From Ceratotherium simum simum (Eukaryota > Chordata > Mammalia > Perissodactyla > Rhinocerotidae): a stretch of 64,000 nucleotides of DNA. The DNA lies in contig NW_004454195.1 in assembly GCF_000283155.1 (NCBI RefSeq), forward strand, positions 5,480,782 through 5,544,781, read 5' to 3'. Shown here piece after piece: positions 22,064 through 33,137 of the stretch (position 1 is its first letter; each line of letters opens with the position of its first letter). A program made the translations under genes and the position numbers. The notes below the pieces were generated by a model that had not been told where the DNA came from, made no database searches, and saw only the letters and a program-made list of their open reading frames with translations.

Positions 22064-22367
22064 GGGGCCGGCCCGGTGGCACAAGTGGTTAAGTGCGCAG
22101 GCTCCACTGTGGCGGCCCAGGGTTCGCCGGTTTGGATCCCGGGGGCACACCGATGCACCGCTTGTTAGGCCATGCTGTGGCGGCGTCCTATGTAAAGTGG
22201 AGGAAGATGGGCATGGATGTTAGCCCAGGGCCAGTCTTCCTCAGCAAAAAGAGGAGGATTGGCAGATGTTAGCTCAGGGCTGATCTTCCTCACACACACA
22301 CAAAATAAAATAAAATAAAAACTCTTTGCCTAACCTTTGATCCCAAAGATTAAAAAAAAAAAAAAAA
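22064..22367 (+). mobile_element. ERE2/3-type SINE with two 3' modules
   Basis: Head GGGGCCGGCCCGGTGGCACA, B box region, then two GAGGAAGAT...GTTAGCTCAGGG modules, (CA)n, (AAATA)n and a final poly-A. AAGAATAATCTA and AAGAATAATTTA flank the element. A 30-base stretch after the first tail (CTCTTTGCCTAACC) precedes a second poly-A, which suggests 3' transduction or a tail expansion. Confidence 0.9.
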
Positions 22368-22959
22368 AAGAATAATTTAATACAATTTAAAAATAAATAG
22401 ATGCACATGATTTTTAAAAATCCACTAGCTCAGAGAGCCTATAATGGCTACCTCCCCAGGGGAACCAATTTTATTATTTCTCTTGGTGGTCACCTCTGTA
22501 TCTGTAATAAGCTTTCACAGCTATTTCTCAGTTTAGACATTTTAATTATATGTAGACTTCCTTCAGTGATACTACACCCACCTTTCTTCCATCCTTTCTC
22601 CCAATAGTTACATCACTATTTTGTTTAACTTAAAAACCAGTGCTGTGCATTTTTACTACATAAATATCATTCCCGCAGAGTCAAATAGTATACTGAGATT
22701 GCATTTCCATTCTTGTAAAGCCTATTTGTTTTCTTTGGAATTTGCTGTTGTCTTTCCTGATTGTTGGCACCATATGCCTTCACCACATCCTCAACTTTTT
22801 CCACTTCTCTATCATATCAGATATTCTACCAAGTCCCTACTTTTTCTCCTTCCCAAAGCTCTTGGACCTCCTGCTGTCTGGACCCTAGACAGACTGTTCT
22901 CCAGGCCTGTTGCATGGCTGTCATTCTGCAATTTTCCCTCACTGCATCCAGTGTTGAAG

Positions 22960-23430
22960 CCTGAGGTAGACCTTTGTCATTTTATCTTACTGCCCAGGCT
23001 CTGAACCTTCCCTCCTATGGTTAGGAAATTCCCCACTTTGTCAGTCTTGGTGGGAGGGATAGCCACCTTCCTACCATAAAACCTGAAGACTCCCAGTGCT
23101 CTTTCCAGCTTGCCCAGAACCTGGGCAAGGGCTTGTTGACAGGCAGACACACCTACCCTGGATTTGGAGTCTGGAGTTGCTCCTGCAAAGCAGAGCAATG
23201 GTGATGGCTGTGGGAGCCTGGGAGAAGTGACTAGTGTTGCTGGACTTGTTCTGTGGTTTGATGTTTTAGCTGTGGTTCTGGCTATTGATCCTTCTTTGTT
23301 CCTGCCTGTTCTCCAATCCTGGTTCTCTAATCTTCCTGACAATTCAGTGGGTTATCCAATATCCTTTCAATAAATTCCTTTTCTGCTTAAGTTGGCCAGA
23401 CTTGGTTTCTGTTGCTTGCAACAGTCAGTT
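22960..23430 (+). mobile_element. LTR-like repeat, family uncertain
   Basis: It ends with CAATAAATTCCTTTTCTGCTTAAG and GGTTTCTGTTGCTTGCAAC, the same tail style as at 15690 and 17540, including a polyadenylation hexamer as expected for an LTR. The 5' limit is a guess. No coding region is attached. Confidence 0.4.
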
Positions 23431-23687
23431 TCCTGTTTCCCATGGTTAATCAGTTGTTTCCCTGGAACACATCCGAACAGCAGTGTGGAGGAGAAAATTT
23501 TAGTCTTACATATCTGAAATGTGTATTTCACCCTCATACTTGGTAGTTTGGCTAAGTAAAGAGTTTAAGGTGGAACATCAGTTGCCCTCAGGACTCTGAA
23601 GGTGCTGCTCCAGTGGTTTTTATACTGTGTTGATGATGAGAAACCTGTCACCACTGATTCTCCTTCCTTTGAAGCTATTCGATTTTT

Positions 23688-23930
23688 TTTTTTGTGAGGA
23701 AGATCAGCCCTGAGCTAACATCCAATGCCAATCCTCCTCTTTTTGCTGAGGAAGATTGGCCCTGGGCTAACATCCGTGCCCATCTTCCTCTACTTTATAT
23801 GCGACGCCACCACAGCATGGCCTGACAAGGGGTGCGTCGGTGTGCGCCCGGGATCTGAACCTGCGAACCCCAGGCCACACGCTGAAGCAGAGCGTGCACA
23901 CTTAACCGCTGCGCCACCAGGCTGGCTACA
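23688..23930 (-). mobile_element. ERE2/3-type SINE with two 3' modules
   Basis: Minus-strand element with tRNA head at 23930-23840 and two tandem GAGGAAGAT modules before the A tail. The 17-bp duplication GAAGCTATTCGATTTTT is exact at 23671-23687 and 23931-23947. Confidence 0.95.
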
Positions 23931-23947
23931 GAAGCTATTCGATTTTT

Positions 23948-26649
23948 AACCTCTCTGCAAGCTTCCAGGCCTGTCCTACGTTTATTGTAAAATTTCATAA
24001 CGTGTTCAGGTGTGCGTCTTTTCTCATTCACTGTGTAAGGAATTCATGGGCTCCTAGAAACTACACGCTTGGCCTTTAGCTATGAGAAATATTTATGCGA
24101 TAAATCATTCCCCTTCATTATGTTTGTCTAATCTTTCCGGAATTACTGTTCCTCTTGGATTGATCCTCTAAAGCTCTTATTTTCAGTTTTCCATTTCTTC
24201 GTTTTTTTTTGTTCTACTCCCTCGTCCTTACATCAAATTTAGCTTCCACTTCACTAAAAAAATTTTTTAATTTGGGCAACTAGATTTTTAATTCCCAAGA
24301 ACGTTTGTTTTGCTCCCTGATCAATCTATTTTTACAGCATCTTATTCTTGTCTTATGAATAGGAGAGCCTCTCTGATGTCACTAATTACTTCTTTTAAAG
24401 TTTTCTTTTGTTTCCTGTTTAATCTGTTTTCTCCACGGTCATCTTTTCCTATCTTTTGTAAAAAAATCTTGGTCTCACTCTATAATGACTAGTCAAGCTT
24501 TGTGTCTGTTCATACTTGAAAATAAAGCAATACAATGACAGCTGGGAGCTGAGGGATTCAAATTGAGGTGATATCCTTAAATCCCAGAATGCAGCCAATC
24601 CATTTATTTTGAGAAGATTTCTCAAAAATTATGTGTCTGGGGAAGAGATTCCTGGATTCTGGACATTTATTCTGCATAAAGACCTTCACATGAATCCCCT
24701 TTTTACCCTTGGTTCTCGTCACACTCGAGCTTTTGTAGCTCTCCCTCCAGAGCACACTCATGCTCTCTTTGGCCATAGCTTCCTCTGTTCTACTTTACTG
24801 AATGCCACTCCTCCATCCATTCTTTGTATCCCAGAAATCTCTTGAATTATCTTGTCTACTAAAGGCCCTTCTCTCATTTTCAATGATTTAAAATAATGGT
24901 TTCTTTTGCATGGAATAAGGGCTGAAGCCCTAATATCTTTCCTACCTAAGTCTCTATCCCAATAATTGAATGTTGATCTTAAAAAGCAAAAACCTCTGAA
25001 TTAAATAACAGACAATGAGTAATATTTTTAATAAGAGAAGTGCCATCATGACCCTTTATATCTGCGAGTCATAGTGGTCTCTAAATCCAACTGGGCAAAA
25101 GGTTTTTATCCCTCATACAATGTTTAAGTGTTATTATTCCCTTCAAGGTATAAATTTTATATGCTTTTACAGAAAAATAAACAGCAGAGAAAACTGCAAT
25201 TAAACCACTAACTTAAAAGAGGATTTTAAATTTATTCATATTACCAAATTCATAACGTGCTTTTCTTTAATTTAAATTATTGCTAACGTTAACTATGTAG
25301 TTATTGCCCATAAAATGGAATTTAAGAATTCTTCTCTTTAGATATCTGAATTTCCAATTTGGAGGCTGGCAAAAGTATTTAAACTATATTCAGTGATGGG
25401 CAGTTATAAAGCTTAGGCTCTACTTCTGCTGCTCAGACGTCTCCCCGCAATAAGGTTCTTGAATTTTTCATCAGACTACTATTTAGTTTATCTCTAATTT
25501 CCTTTCTGATTCCTAGTTTTTGGTCTTAAGATTTTACCTCCCTACAACACCAATGGAACAAAGCATGAGTTGACAAACATTTTCTGCAAAAGGCCAGGTA
25601 GTAAATATTTTACACCTTGTGGGACAAAGCTCTGTTAGAGCTACTCTATTGTAGAAAGAAAGAGCCAGAATACATAAATGAATGGGCCTTGCTGTATTCC
25701 AATAAAACTTTATCTACAAAATAGGCAGCAGACTAGATTTGGCCTGCTGGCCACAGTTTGTGGATTCACAGGATAAGCCATAATCCTCCTGCCATTTACT
25801 AATGCTTTTATTAAAGGATATCTATATTGCTTATACCAAACACTAAAATTTTATGAAATGAGAAAGCCAGTCATATTTTTGGGTAATAGAATTACATCTC
25901 TGTCATGCTTTGTGTTAAATGTAAGGACTAGAAACTAGTACTAAAAATAAAAGTAAATTTGAGCTATCCATTTGAACAGTTGGACCTCATCCCATCCATA
26001 GAAAACAATAATAACTAAACACACAAAGATACTACCTTTTATGTCCTCAACATTCATAGCTGAAAATATAATTTACAGGTGCAACGAAGAGCTATAAACA
26101 AATTCTTACTAGGGGTTTGACAGATCAATTTTAGAGAGTAGTAACCCAATTGCTTCATTACTAGTACCAAAAAAATCTTTTGTCAGAAAACTTTCTCCCA
26201 TTGAGTTACTGTTGACACATCAGGGTACCTATTCTGACTCTAAACCAGTGAGTTCACAGAAACTTACTTCACAACATAGTTGCTAAAATGGCTTGCAGCA
26301 TAGTGCTAGCACCTTAAATCTCTGAAAAAGAGCATGTGTTTAATTATCACCCTGGCTCCAGAGGACAGGGCACTTGGCCCTGGTGGACACAGTTTCACAA
26401 ACTATCTCCCAGTGCAGCAGCATGATAAATGGATTCCAAGAAGTAGGAATACTTTTGGAAGACTTATGAACCTCAGAACGAATTGAAGAACTTCCTCTTA
26501 AAGTAGTAAAATGTTACTTTAAGAAATACAAAGAGCTGAAAACTGAATTCCAGGCTTACATCACGTTAGGAATATCCAATACTTGTACAATTGAGCCAAA
26601 GGCCAAAAAGTGCTGCTTTTCTGCTCACTCAACTTTCACTTAGTGGCAA
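23948..26649. other. Intron 1 segment B: no gene seen
   Basis: T-rich sequence with one hAT element (25567-25770). The remainder (23948-25566 and 25771-26649) has no recognisable gene. Short frames occur but have no domain. Confidence 0.5.
25567..25770 (+). mobile_element. hAT-type non-autonomous element (MER class)
   Basis: GTTGACAAACATTTTCTGCA and AGGCCAGGTAGTAAATATTT at the left, CAATAAAACTTTATCTACAA in the middle and GGCCACAGTTTGTGGATTC at the right match the element at 6473-6722 in opposite orientation. Confidence 0.72.
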
Positions 26650-29592
26650 CTCAATTCCTGTATTTGGGGGTTGGGACTTCCCAGGTGGCAGTACAGTAAG
26701 GAAGAACTCAGGTGGCAGCCAATAACCTCCCTGACTTGAGAAGATGCAGCTAAGAGTCAGGGAGATCAAAGTAGCTAGAATTTGGACAGACTACTGGAAA
26801 GGAGAAAACGGTTCAGAGAGAGTCTTGGGAATCTGCAGAAGGTCCCTCTTGAGGATCCAGCAGAGTACCGATGAGTGTGTGCATGTGAGGAAACTACCCA
26901 AGGCTAGGAAAAACAAACACCTGGAAGGATAGAAAGCAGCGCCTACAGCTCCCACAGGGCCTGAACATTGTTCTGACAATCGTTCCTAACAGTCAGACTG
27001 AAAAAAACTCCTCATAATTCATGAGGCACAGGCTAGAGTACTCAGAAGAGTGCTGTCTCATTGGTGAGGCAAAATTAGCCCCAGAATAATACCGCTCTGG
27101 TCTCACCTAACAAAGCAAGACCTGAAAGATCAAACTCTTTCTAAGAAACTTAACTGCATTTCAGAAAAAAACTCAAGAATATTTACAGAAATACAAAAAT
27201 ACCTAGCACCCAACAATGACTATTGTCCACCCAAAGTTTACCAGGCTTCCAAGGAAGCAAGAAAATATGACCCATATTCAGCAGAAAAATCAATCAATTG
27301 AAACTGACCTAGAACCAACACAAATGTAGGAATTAGTAGACAAAGACATAGAAAAAAAGCTAATGTAACTGTATTCCATATGTTCAGAAAGTTAAGTAGA
27401 GACATAGATGATATAAACCTACAGATTCAAGAAGCTCAATGAATCCCAAACACAAGGAACATAAAGAAAACTACACCAGGGAACAACACAATCAAATTGA
27501 TCAAAATCAGTGACAGAGAGAAAATCTTAAAAGCGGTGTGTGTGGGGGGGATATGTTACAAACAGAGAAATAAAAATGACAGTAAATTTCTCATTTGTAA
27601 CAATGTAGCCAGATAGTAGTGGGGCAACACCTTTAAAAGTATTGAAAGAGGGGCCGGCCCCGTGGCTTGGTGGTTAAGTGAGCACGCTCCCCTGCTGGCG
27701 ACCCGGGTTCGGATCCCGGGCTCGCACCGACGCGCTGCTTCTCCGGCCATGCTGAGGCCGCGTCCCACATACAGCAACTAGAAGGATGTGCAGCTATGAC
27801 ACACAACTATCTACTGGGGCTTTGGGGGGAAAAAATAAATAAATAAAATCTTTAAAAAAAAAAAAAAAAAAAAGTATTGAAAGAAACTAGAATTCCATAC
27901 CCAGCAAAAATATCTTTCAAAATCCAAAGGCAAAATAGACTTTTTCAAAGACACAAAAGCTGAAAGAATTCTTCACCAGCAGACCTGCACTAGAAGAAAT
28001 ATTAATGAAAATCCTTCAAGCAGAAGGAAGTGATGCCAGATGGGAACATGGATTTATACAAAGCAATTAAGAGCATAACAAATGGTAACTACATGGGTAA
28101 ATATGTGAGGTTTTTTTTCCTCCTTATATTTAAATCTCTTTAAAAGATAATTGACTGTCTAAACAAAAATAGTAAATTGTATCATGGATTTCATAAGATA
28201 TGAATAAGTACAACACATGACGATACTAGCATAAAGGGCAAGAGGGGAGAAATGGAAGCATATTATTGTAAAGTAAGAGGTATAATTTTAAGCAGACCTA
28301 AAGAATGAGTAGGGGTAAGTGCAAAGAGCCAAGAATAACCAAGACAATTTTGAAGAAAAAGAACAAGATAGACTTGCCCTACCAGATATCCAGGTTTTAT
28401 TGTAAAGTTATAGTAATTAGTGAAATGGGTACTGGCAAGGGATAGGCAAATAGACAAAGAGAACAGAATAGAAAACCCACAAACAATTCCACACATGCAT
28501 GGAAACGTCGCATATTGCAAACGGGGCATCGCAGATCACTGGAAAGGATGGACTACCTAATAACTGGTGCTGGAACCATTGTTTACCCGAGAAAAAAAAT
28601 AAAATTGCATCCCTACCTCAAACTACACACAAAATTCAACTCTAGACTGAAATGAAGGAAGCAAAACTTTAAAGCTACGAGAAGAAACAAAGAAGAAAAT
28701 ATTTGACTTCATGGGAAAGAAGGTTTTCTTAAACAAGACAGAAATGCACAAATCAAACACGTGAAAAATTACATTAAAATTAACCCTCCTTGTCAAAAGG
28801 GTTTAATAAATCAAGCCACAGATGAGAAGAGGATATGTGCATTGCTCATAACCTCCTAAGAATTATTATGAAGAACAGATAACAAATTAGTAGAAACCAG
28901 TATGAAAAGGGCATAGAACTCAAGAGAAAAATAGCTGAAAAATAGGAATTGGCCATTCCTAGAAGAGGGTATGAAATGGTCAAAATATTAAAATATGTAA
29001 TCAGGAAAATGTAAATTAAAATGAAATAACCTTCTCACACTCATCAGACTGGCAAAAATTGCAAACTCTGAAAATATCAGGTGTTGCAAACATGTGAAAC
29101 TTACACCCTGCTTGTGGGGGCATGGAGTGTAACTCCTTTAGAGAAAAGTTTTATCAATATTTAGTGAAAACCATCAACTCCTCAGCATGCACCATACACT
29201 CTTGCACATAAGTACAAAGAGGCATGAACAAGAATTTGTAGAGCAGCATTAGTACCCAGGCTTTAGTTATCAACATAGATGAATCACACAAATATAACAT
29301 TGAGTAAAAAAATATATACCACAGAATATACACGATACCCTTATATAAAATTTTTAAACACTGGAAACGTTATTACATAGCATTAGAATAATATAGATGT
29401 AGTAAAAATATACATACATAATACATATATAGAAGAACATGAGAAACACAAAGAAATATACAGAAAAAGAGACAATGCAATTGAGGAGAAAAAACAGCCT
29501 TCACCTGTATTGTTAATTTCATTACATGGTGCTATTCTTTGTACCCCTTGTTTCTGAAATATTTTACAGTAAACTTAAAAAAATAAAAAATG
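26650..29592 (+). mobile_element. Old L1 element, 5'/ORF1 region joined to ORF2 end and 3' UTR
   Basis: 26650-27400 resembles the 5' region of old L1s (AAATATGACCCATATTCAGC, AATCAATCAATTGAAACTGA). 27400-28250 follows ORF1-end or HAL1-like sequence (GAGAGAAAATCTTAAAAGCG; ACTAGAATTCCATACCCAGC; CACCAGCAGACCTGCACTAG). 28310-29100 follows the ORF2 3' end (TACTGGCAAGGGATAGGCAA; ACTGGTGCTGGAACCATTGT). 29100-29592 is 3' UTR ending in an A-rich tail. Most of ORF2 is missing and the frames are broken many times. It is either one internally deleted element or two joined fragments. An ERE1 is nested at 27650-27870. Confidence 0.75.
27650..27870 (+). mobile_element. ERE1-type SINE nested in the L1
   Basis: GGGGCCGGCCCCGTGGCTTG head, GGGTTCGGATCCC B box, CAGCAACTAGAAGGATGTG module, AATAAAATCTTT and a poly-A of about 20. 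AAAAGTATTGAAAGA flanks it at 27635-27649 and 27870-27884. Low divergence and a long A tail point to a recent insertion. Confidence 0.95.
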
Positions 29593-29599
29593 AGTAGGA

Positions 29600-30240
29600 G
29601 TCAGCTAGTGAGGGGGAAGAGTGGGAATGTGACCAATCATTTGGAGAGTAATCTGGCAGTATTATCACCATTTAGACATGCATGTCGTTTAACTCTACAA
29701 TTGTAATTCTAGGGATCAATTTATCCTAGAGAAACACTAAAGAAAATGTGCACGTAGAAGCATGTACACGGATGTTTGTTACAGCGTGATATTTAACAGG
29801 GGGAAGTTAAAAAAACCCCTAAATCTCCATTGTCCATTAATAGGGAAATGATTAATAAACCACTCTATAGTACACACCCACTATGTATACTATACACATA
29901 TTTATATAGTTCTATAGACCTATACATTCTATAGTAACTCCAGAACATTATGTAGCTGCAGTATTCTATGGGGAGGTCCATCTTTGGCTTTATCTAGTAA
30001 GAAAAAAAAGCAAGTCAGAACAGTATTTGTAGTATGGTCTCCTATGTAAAAACAAAAAAAACCCACTGTTGAAAATACATAGAAAAGGCCTCGAAGGAAA
30101 TCCATCAATGAGGAGTAAGGAGAAGGGTGGAGGAAGTCAGTATACTCTATACTTCTGAGAGAAGGCGTGTGAGAACACAGTATCGTTGTAATTCATAATT
30201 AGTGAAAATGGAATACAAACAGAGGAAACACATGTTAAAA
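29600..30240 (+). mobile_element. L1 3'-end fragment, old
   Basis: AGTAATCTGGCAGTATTATC and CACGGATGTTTGTTACAGCG, followed by TTAATAGGGAAATGATTAAT, is the ORF2-tail to 3' UTR order of an old L1. It sits directly behind the previous L1. Confidence 0.6.
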
Positions 30241-30599
30241 AACAAAAAAAGCCCAGGGACCAGAGAGATTATAACAGATTTGAGGAATTAGAATTTAAAG
30301 GTGAGAAGAGTGGGGGCCAGCCAGGCCACAAGAAATTCTGAGATGGCTGGGCTTCTGGGAGATAGGGCCCAGGGAAGCCTCCACGAAGAATGACAAAGAA
30401 CAAAATTTAGTGAAAGAATGAAAGGATGAGAGGAAGGAAGGAAGAAAGGAATGGGGGAATGGGGGAACGGGAGCCTTCAGATTTTAGGATTATTGGCCAT
30501 TTCTATAATATCAGTTCTCAACTTCCCTGTTGTTAGGTAACTCCCTAATTTTCAGAAAGGAAACTAAAATTTATCCAATGTCTACTGTGTACTATCTTT

Positions 30600-30830
30600 T
30601 CTTAAAAAACTATTTATTTATTTATTATGGATTTATTTATTTTTTTTTTGCTGAGGAAGAGTGGCCCTGAGCTAACATCTATGCCCATCTCCTTCTATTT
30701 TATGTGGGATGCCTGCCACAGCGTGGTTTGATGAGCCGTGTGTTGGTCCGTGCCCAGGATCCGAACCTGCGGACTCTGGGCCGCCGAAGCAGAGCGCACG
30801 AACTTAACCACTATGCCACCGGGCTGGCCC
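30600..30830 (-). mobile_element. ERE2/3-type SINE, single 3' module
   Basis: Minus strand: head GGGGCCAGCCCGGTGGCATA ending at 30830, one GAGGAAG module and an A-rich tail with (AAATA)n at 30601-30650. The short duplication CTGTGTACT occurs at 30585-30593 and 30831-30839. Confidence 0.9.
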
Positions 30831-31441
30831 CTGTGTACTTTCATATAGATTATTTTAATTAAGGGAAAGTGGGTCCTTTTAACAAACCTTTAATTTGTTA
30901 AAGTGAAAATTTCTTTGTATTTAAAAATATCAATGTAAACATGCTGATGTCAGTTCTCAGATACACTGACTATTCAGAAGCACAATATTAAACATAATAT
31001 ATCGGTAACAGGAGAATTTCAGAATAGTCTCTTCATCTAATGGTATAAGTGTTACTTGGCTTTTATAGCCGGGGTCATTGTTCCTGGGATCAATGAGTCT
31101 CTTCAGATAATCCCTGCGAGTTCATTCCTCCCACGGGAGCTATTCCTGACTATATCACTAAAGAGCAAACAACTGTGGAAAATCTTACATAGACCCCAAT
31201 TCATATGATACCCAACAAAGTAAATATGGGATTAAGCAATTTTTGAGATGGGAGAATCATCCTAAAAAACCCAGACTGGGGCAGATGAGGGAAGAGCCTC
31301 CATTATTCCAATTGTTTTTTCCCCAATAACTTCCAAAGGAGCATCCTGTTTCTGGGGAACAGATTATTTAAAATGTACTACCCACACCAAAAATGCAAGT
31401 TTACCCTTTTTGTAATGACAGAGTTTTACCAACAGGCTTAC

Positions 31442-31696
31442 CTTTTTTTTTTTTTTTTTGGTGAGGAAGATTGGCCCCTGAGCTAACATCCATTGCCAAT
31501 CTTCCTCTTTTTGCTGAGGAAGATTAGCCCTGAGCTAACATCTGGGCCTATCTTCCTCTATTTTATATGTGGGATGCTGCCACAGCATGGCTTGATGAGC
31601 GGTGTGTAGATCCACGCTGGGGATCCGAACCTGCAAACCCCAGGACGCAGAAATGGAGCATGTGAACTTAACCACTATGCCACCGGGCCGGACCCC
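31442..31696 (-). mobile_element. ERE2/3-type SINE with two 3' modules
   Basis: Minus strand element with head at the right edge (GGGGTCCGGCCCGGTGGCAT), two GAGGAAGAT modules and an A17 tail. AGGCTTACCT and AGGCCTACCT flank it. Confidence 0.92.
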
Positions 31697-32001
31697 CAGG
31701 CCTACCTACTTTTGAGAAATCTCCTAGAGTTTAAAGGATAGATTGAATCCTTGGAAAGTGAGTTAAAGTAATACTGATAAGACATGTATTGGCCCTAAGA
31801 TGAGAATTCAACATTCTTCAAAGAAACAACAAAGAATAGAAATCTATCTCCAAATAGGCCCACTAGTGAGCTTTCTAAGGCTGAGGAAACAGAGAAATGG
31901 TCTGGGAGAAACGGTACGAAGAGAGCCAGGCCGGGTGAGTGAACAGCACTGCTAATGGGCTGCTTTTGCTGCAGACAGATTCCTGTAGGTACACTGCTAG
32001 G

Positions 32002-33137
32002 TACAGGAGTTCCCCCTTCTCTGCGGTTTCATTTTCCACAGTTTCAGTCACCCTCGGTCAACCGTGGTCTGAAAATATTAAATGGAAAATTCCAGAAATA
32101 AACAATCGATAAGTTTTAAATTGCGGGCTGTTTTGAGTAGTGTGATGCAATCTACCGCCCTCCGGCCTGGCATGTGAATCAGCCCTTTGTCCGGCATATC
32201 CGCACTGTAGATGTCTCCTGCCCATTAGTCACGTAGTAGCCATCTGGGTTATCAGGTCCACTGTCTTGGTATTGCAGTGTTCGTGTTCAAGTAACCCTTA
32301 TTTTACTTAATAATGGCCCCAAAATGCAAGAGTAGGGATGCTGGCAATTTGGATATGCCAAAGAGAAGCATAAAGTGCTTCTTTTAAATGAAAAAGTGCA
32401 AGTTCTCAACTTAATAAGAAAAGAAAAAAAATCGTATGCTGCGGTTGCTGAGATCTATAGTAAGAACAAACTTTCTATCCATTAAATTGTGAAGAAGAAA
32501 GAAATTCACGCTAGTTTTGCTATTGCACCTCAAGTGCAAAAGTTATGGCCACAGTGTGTAATAAAGTGCTTAGTTAAGATAGAAAAGGTATTAAATTTGT
32601 ATGATAAAATATTTTGGAAAAGATATTTTGAGAGAGAGACCACATTGACATAACTTTCATTACAGTATATTGTTATAATTGTTCTATTTTTTTTTTTTTG
32701 TGAGGAGGACTAGCCCTGAGCTAACGTCTGATGCCAATCCTCCCCGCCCCCCTTTTTTTTTCTTGAGAAAGATTGGCCCTGAGCTAACATCCGTGCCCAT
32801 CTTCCTCTACTTTGTATGGGATGCCGCGACAGCATGGCTTAACAAGTGGTGCGTCGGTGTGCGCCGGGGATCCGAACCTGCGAACCCCGGGCCACCGCAG
32901 CGGAGCGCGCACACTTAACCACTTGCGCCACCAGGCTGGCCCCGTTATAATTGTTCTATTTTATTATTGGTTATTGTTGTTAATCTCTAACTGTGCCTAA
33001 TTTATAAATTAAACTTTATCATAGGTATGGATATATAGGATAAAACATAGTATATACAGGGTTCAGTACTATCTGCGGTCAGGCATCCACTGGGGGTCCT
33101 GGAATGTATCCCCTGCGGATAAGGGGGGACTACTGTA
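32002..33137 (+). mobile_element. Tigger-type DNA transposon, internally deleted
   Basis: The ends are inverted repeats, TACAGGAGTTCCCCCTTCTC on the left and GGATAAGGGGGGACTACTGTA on the right, with TA at each boundary as in Tc1/mariner-pogo elements. Around 32311-32560 it retains the start of a transposase-like frame (ATGGCCCCAAAATGCAAGAG onward) broken by stops and indels. The rest of the transposase is deleted and the 3' non-coding part follows. An ERE lies inside at 32691-32943, so the Tigger is older. Confidence 0.88.
32691..32943 (-). mobile_element. ERE2/3-type SINE nested in the Tigger, two 3' modules
   Basis: Minus strand: head GGGGCCAGCCTGGTGGCGCA, B box GGTTCGGATCCCC, two GAGGA modules separated by a G/A-rich run, then an A tail. 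The 19-bp duplication GTTATAATTGTTCTATTTT is exact at 32672-32690 and 32944-32962. Confidence 0.95.
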
